Shown: positions 57,902 to 64,000 of the stretch, one piece after another | How the letters are laid out: every line of letters starts with the position of its first letter | How positions within the stretch are numbered: the first letter of the stretch is position 1 | Source: Xanthoparmelia taractica | Lineage: Eukaryota; Ascomycota; Lecanoromycetes; Lecanorales; Parmeliaceae | DNA length: 64,000 bases | Assembly (NCBI GenBank): GCA_033085395.1 | Contig: JANQBS010000183.1 | Span: 16,184-80,183, forward strand | Direction of reading: 5' to 3' | Notes under the pieces: generated by a model | Databases searched by the model: none | Seen by the model: only the letters and a program-made list of their open reading frames with translations | Told to the model about the DNA's origin: nothing | Made by a program: the position numbers and the translations under genes

Positions 57902-59769
57902 ATGCCCGTCGTCTCGCTTTGGAGCTTCCTGCTGGCTGCCGTCGCTCTCATACTTTACAAAGCTCTCTCCTCCGTGCGCGAGAAAAGACGACAACATGCG
58001 GAGAGTGTACGTCGAGGGTGTGGACCCTGCCCCATGCTTCCCAAGAAAGACGTACTCGGCATCACGAGGTTTCGAGAAAGCATTCGGGCAACTCGTGCGG
58101 AGCGTGGTCCAAAATACATCGTTGAGTCGATGGACTCAGCGGGGAAGCATATCCACACCGCTCAGGTCCGCGTTTTAGATTATGACTTGAATGTGACCCG
58201 CGATCCAGAAAATGCCAGGGCCTGCTTCTCCTCGCAATCCCATGATTTCGATATTGGCCTTCACAGAACTCAAAGCTGGAAGCCGCTACTTGGTACAGGC
58301 ATCTTCACATCGCAAGGCGAGGCTTGTGCGTATAGCCCCTAGTGACGCTTCCGTCGCAGGTCACGTTGCGAAAGCAGTCAGCGCTCACTAATGATGAGCT
58401 TGCCTCCTGTCTCAAGTTTTCGCATCGGATACAGCGGTGCTGACTCCGATTGGTACGTAGGGAAACACTCTCGAGCTCTGGTGCGGCCGCAGTTCTCCAA
58501 AGAGCAAGTATCCGATCTGGATCTTGCGGGGAGGCACACGCAAGAACTTCTGGACAGAATCGTACCGGGCGTTAACGGCTGGACAGATAGCATGAATCTT
58601 CAGCCTCTTTTCTATAACTTTGCTCTTGACACTATCACAGAGTTTCTCTTCGGATATTCCGTTCACGCCCAAAACCACGATGCCCAGGCGACACTACCTA
58701 CCGTCTCTGGTATGGACGAACCTAATCTCCTTGAGCTTGGCGCAAATTTTGATCAAGGGAAGCGCTGGATCGAGGAGAGAGGGGCCTTCTACAAATGGTA
58801 TTGGCTTATGTCTAGTAAGGACTTCCGCCGTCGTTGTCGCGAAATCCATAAGTTGGTCGACTGGTTTGTGCAGGCACGCCTGCAAGGTGGAGAGAAAGGG
58901 AGAGGTTCCGAAGTGGAGAACAGTAACAAGAAATTCATCCTTCTGAATGAACTAGCCAAAGACACCCAGAACCCTCTTGAACTCCGGAATGAGAGCCTCT
59001 CTCTGCTCTTCGCTGGTCGCGACACTGCCGGCGCATTGCTCGGCTGGGTCTTCTACTTTCTTGCCCGCCACGAGCGTGTCTTCAGGAAACTCCGCTCCAT
59101 AGTCCTTGAAACCTTCGGTCCTTCAACTAGCGGCGATATCAGCTTTGATCAACTCAAAGGGTGTCAGTACATGCTCCACGTGATCAATGAATGCTTCCGC
59201 ATCGCTGCAGTTATTCCGCTCAATGAGCGAGTCGCTGTGCGCGATACAACGTTGCCTCGCGGAGGGGGTCCTGATGGCTCCCAGCCTATTTTCATACCCA
59301 ACGGCAGACAAATACTCATTGCCACATATGCTATGCAGCATCGTGCCGACATCTGGGGTGAAGACGTGGAAGAATTCAAGCCCGAAAGATGGGAGGGTAG
59401 GAAGGTGGGGTGGGAATTTATTCCATTTGGTGCAGGCCCGCGGAGTTGTCTTGGCCGTAAGTTGAGGTCCCCCCTCCCTGAAACGCCAAGGTAGTCGAGT
59501 TGTATGTCTTCTGGTGACTCGTTTATTTTTGCCTTCTCTCATGCCATGGTCTTCTTTCAAGTTTAGGATGATGGTGATCAACGGCTGACGTCTGGCCCGT
59601 GACCATAGAACAATTCTCACTGACGGAGACAAGTTATGTTGTGGTGAGGTTTTTGCAGAGGTTTGATCGCCTCGAGAATATGGAGGAACCCGGGCCAATC
59701 CGCCTGCATCACGCTATAGAGAACAGAAGCGGGTCTGGTGTACAAGTCAAACTCCATATTGCGAAATGA
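57902..59769 (+). CDS. CYP52-type cytochrome P450 (alkane / fatty-acid omega-hydroxylase family)
   Basis: Model: join(57902..58325, 58461..59456, 59609..59769); introns 135 and 152 bases, long for this window; 526 residues. An N-terminal membrane anchor lies at about 5-25. Splicing of intron 1 produces FTSQGEAWKHSRALVRPQFS, a CYP52 signature. The I-helix is FAGRDTAGALLGW (about 324), the K-helix ExxR is NECFRI (about 380) and the heme loop is FIPFGAGPRSCLGQQFSLTE (Cys about 470). The last two residues of GQQ come from intron 2 removal. CYP52 enzymes hydroxylate n-alkanes and fatty acids at the terminal carbon in the ER, feeding omega-oxidation. Substrate preference is not readable here. The neighbouring lysophospholipid acyltransferase is convergent; no co-regulation is shown. 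Confidence 0.92.
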
Positions 59770-60127
59770 TTGGTCAGCTCCAGAAGACGATCTTGGAGGA
59801 GCAATCGAGTTGGCGAGTGGCAATCTGAACAGTGTCTGTGTTATTTTCATTTGTCAGGTCATACGCTCTATCACCCTATCTTTTTATTATCGTCACCTAT
59901 GGTCACGTGGTCTAAAAAAAGGCGGCTATTGCGATTCCGTAACAAGGAATGATGCCTTTATAAGATTAAGCTACGTCGTCTTGTCTTGTTGTGCCACAGA
60001 TCCTCTATTGAACCGACCCGCTCAATGATGGCCGATTGCCACTGTACCTAGAACGTTGAGCGCTGGTTCCACAGAACAGCCTTGAAGTTGCTTTAGCCTT
60101 TGATCAATGATATCCTGTCCTCGTCCT
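59770..60127. other. Convergent 3' intergenic region
   Basis: 358 bases between the 3' ends of the CYP52-type and acyltransferase genes. No feature is seen. Confidence 0.5.
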
Positions 60128-62347
60128 TCACGATGTAGCAGCTGATGCTTCCAATCGACGTATCTTTCGTCTCGGTTTCTGATTTCCTTGTTTGATTTCC
60201 AGCTTCTTACGAGCACGACGGACATCGGCACCGTTCATGTTGTTGCCTTCCGCCACGTCGGACTTCAGACCCGCCGCAGATCCCAGTTCTGGTCTCTCAG
60301 GTGCAGACGACGATTGCTGCTTCACGTCCGAGGTCCTTTTTGCCAAGTTTGCTGTCGAAATTCTCGTTAGATCTGTTGGCTCAATCCTTTTGGTCGCAAG
60401 ACCCAGTCTGGGCTTGGCATCTGTCCTTTCCAGCGTTCTCTCTCTCGGCTGCTTCACCTCTGCCGTGCTCGGGGTTACTTTTGGCACAGGACGGGGTTTC
60501 TGTCCCTTGAAAACGGCCGTCTTCTGTGGTTGCAGCTTTTGGCGCGGAAAGCCATTAGCAGGGAGGCTTTGAGGAGCAGAAACTCTCGTCCGAGTCTTCT
60601 GAGAAAAGGGCGAAGCTCTTGTAGCGGTGTCAGTGTTTGCCTTGGAGCTTTCCGAGGTGATAGCTTCCACGCCGGCCGCCTGCTCAATACCTTTCGTGGG
60701 AAAGTCGTCCAGCGGAACTCCGTTCAGCGTAACAGGTTTGGGAGCGCATGCCGGTTTTGGTGACACGTTAGTCTTACAAGAAGGTCTCTTCGCCTTTGCC
60801 GCCTTTGTACTAGCTGTTATACTGGTGTCTTGAGCGGGAAAGTCTTTTTGGGGAACCCCATTCAAAGTTACTACGCCGTGAGCCAAGGCTGCATTCCTGA
60901 GCTTACTGCCCTTGCCGTTGTCTTGATCTTGCAAAGCTTTTGCTGCTGCGGCCTTCAATTGCTTCTGATTAGGGATTTTAATTTGACCCTTCTGGTAGGC
61001 ATCTATGTGCTTGATCACCGTCTTTTGATCGATGGCCTTTACCTTGGTCAGAATCTCAGTAGGAAGAGCACCATAGAACATGTATAATATCAGAGCAAAC
61101 AAGCCGATTGGTGCGAAAACCTGCAGGAATTCGTACCAATACTTTGGCTTGATATCTGCTTCGATGTAACCAGCGCCACGAATGGTCTCCCCTTTTGAGT
61201 TCTTACTGATGCCTTTGTCTGCTGGGAAACGTCCAGTGCGAAGGTAGTCTTCGATAAACTTGTCTTTTTCAACCCAACGACTTCTGAGCCACAAATCAAA
61301 TGTCTTGGGGTCGTCGAGAGGTATGGACGAAATTCGGAAGCGACGCCAGTACATATTGACCGACTTTGGCGGACGGCCGCCGAAATAAGAGGCTCCTACT
61401 GTGAAGATATCTTGAGCAAATTCTCCGCGGGGTACCCCTTCGTAGGCGATCGTGCAATCATAAACGTAATCGACAGTCTTCCTGAGCTCCTGTAGAATGA
61501 ATTGCAGGCCAGTGCTCCGCGGTAACAGCGTGTGCTGCATGTCGTTCAACCCATTCTTCTCTGCCCACTTCTTGCTAGCTTCTCTGGTGCTATCAGCCAG
61601 GTTAGTGCCTTCCGGAAACATCATTAGCCACATTGGATCCTTGCGGTTGTTGAACTTCTGCAGATGAGCAGCCATGCGAGGCTTATCCTGCTCCCATTTT
61701 CGCTTGAGAAAGATGAACTGGGCGAATTGCATGCCCCAGCCAATGACAGGTATTCGTTTGAGGGACTCTTTAAGGACAACATAGATTCGACCATGCATGC
61801 CTGCTGCATAGCCGATCCACCACAGATACAACCAGTCGGTATATATTTGATGGTTTGCAATGAGTATCATTCGTTGCGGGAAATCACATAACAGAGAGCC
61901 ATCTACACTCTGTAATAGCTGTCCCCGCATGGTGCTATCCCCACTTACCCTCACAATTGTAGGCGCCCACCACTGGGTCATTGTCATTGTCAGAAGGCCC
62001 CACGACTGTTTGGTAAAGGCTATCCACGCATTATACCAACCTTCATTGACGAGATACAAGGGAGCGCCAAGGAACTGGGATGCATTGATTCTACGGAATC
62101 ATTAGCGGACCGTCATGTGGGGAGAATCAAGGTAGACCAAGCGGGGACGACGGCAGCGAGAGACTCACGCCATACAGCCTGAGACGAAATACCCAGCGAG
62201 AGTCAAGGCTCTGGATGCCTGAGATTGCTTGAGCTCGCCATTAGGAGGGTGTGGCGGCTTAGACGACTTATTTGATATACCGTAACCGAAGTCCTGCTTA
62301 ATGTTGATTCCAGCGAAAGATGTAGACTTGTTAGGGGGGTCCGGCAT
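60128..62347 (-). CDS. Lysophospholipid acyltransferase (PlsC/LPLAT) with a long repeat-bearing C-terminal tail
   Basis: Model on the minus strand: 62347..62169, 62090..60128; one 78-base intron; 713 residues. The acyltransferase domain (about 75-330) has the catalytic box NHQIYTDWLYLWW (NHx4D, about 139), GWGMQFAQFIFLKRKWEQDK (about 187), FPEGTNLADSTREASKKWA (about 220) and the substrate-site region YDCTIAYEGVPRGEFAQDIF. This fits the LCLAT1/LPGAT-like group that acylates lysophosphatidic acid or lysophosphatidylinositol in the ER. Hydrophobic segments sit near 45-60 and near 405-425 (FLQVFAPIGLFALILYMFYG). The last 270 residues are basic and low-complexity. They hold two copies of the motif VTLNGVP-x2-DFP (VTLNGVPQKDFPAQD and VTLNGVPLDDFPTKG) and many Lys/Arg/Pro. 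Ordinary family members stop near residue 430-450, so the tail is unusual. Confidence 0.88.
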
Positions 62348-62708
62348 TGTTGCTTATCGACTTGAGTGAAAACAATGTCGAAAGAAGATGTTAATGCGCA
62401 ATATTAGGGGGTTTCAGACTAGGGAGGAGATCAAAATTTGACTCCCATGTGTATTCGATAACCGCCAAGATGCAACAAATGTGATTTTCTCCATTATTAC
62501 ATCCACTTTATTCTAGCCCCACCACCATAAATCATAGAATAAACGACTTATTCTTCTAATGTAGACTCTGTTCTATCTAATCCTTCATGGAATCGCTTTA
62601 AATAGTCCCCTTTGCGACATAAGAAGACTTTACGCACAGCGCAAAAATTTGTTGCGATTTCTCCGGCGGTTATCGGATAGACTGCATTAACTGTATTCCC
62701 TGCACAGT
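62348..62708. other. Promoter-side flank of the acyltransferase gene
   Basis: 361 bases that should include the acyltransferase promoter. A minus-strand open frame at 62548-62736 runs into the left inverted repeat of the neighbouring element and resembles no known protein. It is recorded only as an observation. Confidence 0.4.
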
Positions 62709-62731
62709 ATACCACACCTTTCCGACCCGTA
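62709..62731 (+). repeat. Left terminal inverted repeat
   Basis: 23 bases exactly complementary in reverse to 63924-63946. It marks the abrupt change from normal to very AT-rich DNA. Confidence 0.85.
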
Positions 62732-63187
62732 ATCAAGAATTAATAAACTCTTAAGATAAGTGAAAGATACTTAATTAAGATTAGAAATTTAAGTTATGGC
62801 TAGAATAACAAATAGAATATTAATCTTCTCTTTTATATCACTGAAATTAATTATTATTCGACACTTCTATCGTCTTTTCGATTTTATTAATAATATTATT
62901 AAGCGACTCTACGCGACTTCTTACTCGTTTAGCCCTCTGTATTTAACTACTAATAAGAGTAATAACTAGAATAATAATTAAAATACGTTCGCATAATTCT
63001 ATATAGAGTAACTTCTTCTATATATAGTATATTTTCTATACCTCTACATATACCAGAAATTTCTTAGACTATTCCATGATACCAGCACGTCTCTTAGATT
63101 ATCTCATAAAAATTAAATAATATGATCTCAATACTATATTATATCATGATATGATATCGACACTCCATATCCCAGACCATTTCAGAT

Positions 63188-63201
63188 CTTTCCGACCCGT
63201 A
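63188..63201 (+). repeat. Internal copy of the inverted-repeat core
   Basis: CTTTCCGACCCGTA matches the inner 14 bases of the left repeat in the same orientation, inside the AT-rich element. It may mark a nested or rearranged copy. Confidence 0.75.
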
Positions 63202-63923
63202 CTTATATTTTAATATAATATCTATATTATCTATCTTCTCTATAATCTCAATAAAGCTCTCGCGTTTATTATTATATATATTCTCTAATCGTCTCTTTCT
63301 TATATTTAATTACTAAATAATTATATTTAAATATTTATAAAGAATAATAATCACGCGTTTAATATAATTATATATATATTCTTTCGAGATATTTTATTAA
63401 TTAGTAACTTTTAAATAGTTATTATTATTTCTTTTATAATTAAGTTTAAATAAGATTATAAATAATTAATTTTAAATAGAAGTCTACGAAGACGTAAAGA
63501 ATTTATTTTTAAAGATAATACTATTCTCGATTAGACGAAGAATCTTTCGAAAGCTAAATTTATTTATTTGAATATAGTTACGAAATCTCTTATTAATTAA
63601 GAAAGAAAAAATAATTAAGCTTTAAGTAGACTTTAAAATATATAATCGTAATACGTAGTATTATTATTCTTTACTAGTCTCTTAAAGAATAAGAAGATTT
63701 TTTATCTTCTAAATATTTTTAGAAGTATAGACGCTAATATATATATAAAATAGATCTTATAGTAGCTTCTTTTTCTTATTAATTCGAGGCATAATGGACT
63801 GCTACGGGGGTAATTGAGAAGGTAGATATACGCTATGCTTACTAAGATCTTATTTCTACATGGATTCATTGAAAATTAGGTGGGATCCTAATGATATGGG
63901 ATTAGTTTTTCGAATATTATATC

Positions 63924-63946
63924 TACGGGTCGGAAAGGTGTGGTAT
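63924..63946 (-). repeat. Right terminal inverted repeat
   Basis: 23 bases matching the left copy in inverted orientation. It is a GC-containing island within AT-rich DNA. Confidence 0.85.
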
Positions 63947-64000
63947 CTATTGAATATAGTCGTTTTCAACTTTTTTTCAACTTTTTTTAAAAAATTATAT

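Larger units (their letters stand above)
62709..63946. mobile_element. AT-rich, probably RIP-degraded inverted-repeat element
   Basis: The sequence at 62709-62731 (ATACCACACC continuing to TTTCCGACCCGTA) is repeated as a perfect 23-base inverted copy at 63924-63946. Between them lie about 1.19 kb of extremely AT-rich DNA without open frames. TA dinucleotides sit at both outer ends, as expected for Tc1/mariner/pogo-type DNA transposons, although the target duplication cannot be separated from the repeat itself. CA/TG pairs look scarce, as after RIP. A 14-base internal copy of the inner end of the repeat (CTTTCCGACCCGTA) lies at 63188-63201. No transposase remnant can be read. It could also be a non-autonomous element. 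Confidence 0.65.

Noticed and set aside
52437..59769. Secondary-metabolite cluster (MFS transporter, ferritin-like protein, P450)
   Set aside because: No polyketide synthase, peptide synthetase, terpene cyclase or pathway regulator is present; the P450 is CYP52-like, a primary lipid-oxidation family.

Overview
The window reads as nuclear DNA of a filamentous ascomycete (Pezizomycotina). Genes are dense, mostly in single copy, on both strands, and interrupted by short GT-AG introns (mostly 48-160 bases, one of 356). The proteins match fungal-type families: Rictor/Ste16-type TORC2 subunit, Atg15 lipase, CYP52-type P450, ferritin-like Rds1-type protein, DHA14-type drug/H+ antiporter and a RING-LON protein. 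The last 1.3 kb is extremely AT-rich and looks like repeat DNA degraded by repeat-induced point mutation (RIP), also typical of this group. The species cannot be named from the sequence; a Leotiomycete is only a guess.

Layout. 1-391: C-terminal end of an unidentified gene. 2055-4250 (+): mitochondrial PPR-type protein. 5144-6942 (-): RING/RING/LON protein. 8424-12452 (-): TORC2 scaffold. 13262-14246 (+): urate oxidase, convergent with mitochondrial ribosomal protein uL13m (14412-15047, -). 15375-16220 (+): copper chaperone for superoxide dismutase, convergent with a Golgi pH regulator-like membrane protein (16484-18070, -). 18780-20985 (-): remains of an ankyrin-repeat gene. 21123-22879 (-): universal stress protein. 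24123-24926 (-): acidic conserved protein. 27622-29295 (-): NDUFAF7-type methyltransferase, sharing a very short divergent promoter with a CDK11-type kinase (29415-30924, +). 31320-33808 (-): VPS9-domain Rab GEF, divergent from Atg15 (34178-36069, +). 36810-37279 (-): a small three-exon LEA-like protein. 38000-39029 (-): a frameshifted short-chain dehydrogenase. 39878-40635 (-): small Lys/Ala/Pro-rich protein. 43479-45176 (-): cytochrome P450. 47413-48705 (-): ELO fatty-acid elongase. 50466-51742 (+): THEM6-like thioesterase-fold protein. 52437-54618 (+): MFS transporter. 55028-56137 (-): secreted ferritin-like protein. 57902-59769 (+): CYP52-type P450. 60128-62347 (-): lysophospholipid acyltransferase with a long repeat-bearing tail. 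62709-63946: AT-rich element bounded by a perfect 23-bp inverted repeat.

Most of this is ordinary core genome: mitochondrial biogenesis (PPR, uL13m, NDUFAF7), growth and stress signalling (TORC2, CDK11, USP), endomembrane traffic and autophagy (VPS9, GPHR, Atg15) and lipid metabolism (ELO, acyltransferase, two P450s). There is no backbone enzyme of a secondary-metabolite cluster, no CRISPR array and no clear RNA gene. The points that stand out are a uricase whose reading frame ends just before the usual peroxisomal targeting peptide, a one-base frameshift in an otherwise intact dehydrogenase, the decayed ankyrin gene, the RIP-like inverted-repeat element, and short palindromes (AAGGTACCTT and AAGTAC/GTACTT types) scattered between genes.

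Exon boundaries were assigned by hand from splice consensus, reading-frame phase and family conservation. For every multi-exon model except the broken dehydrogenase, the exon lengths sum to a whole number of codons.
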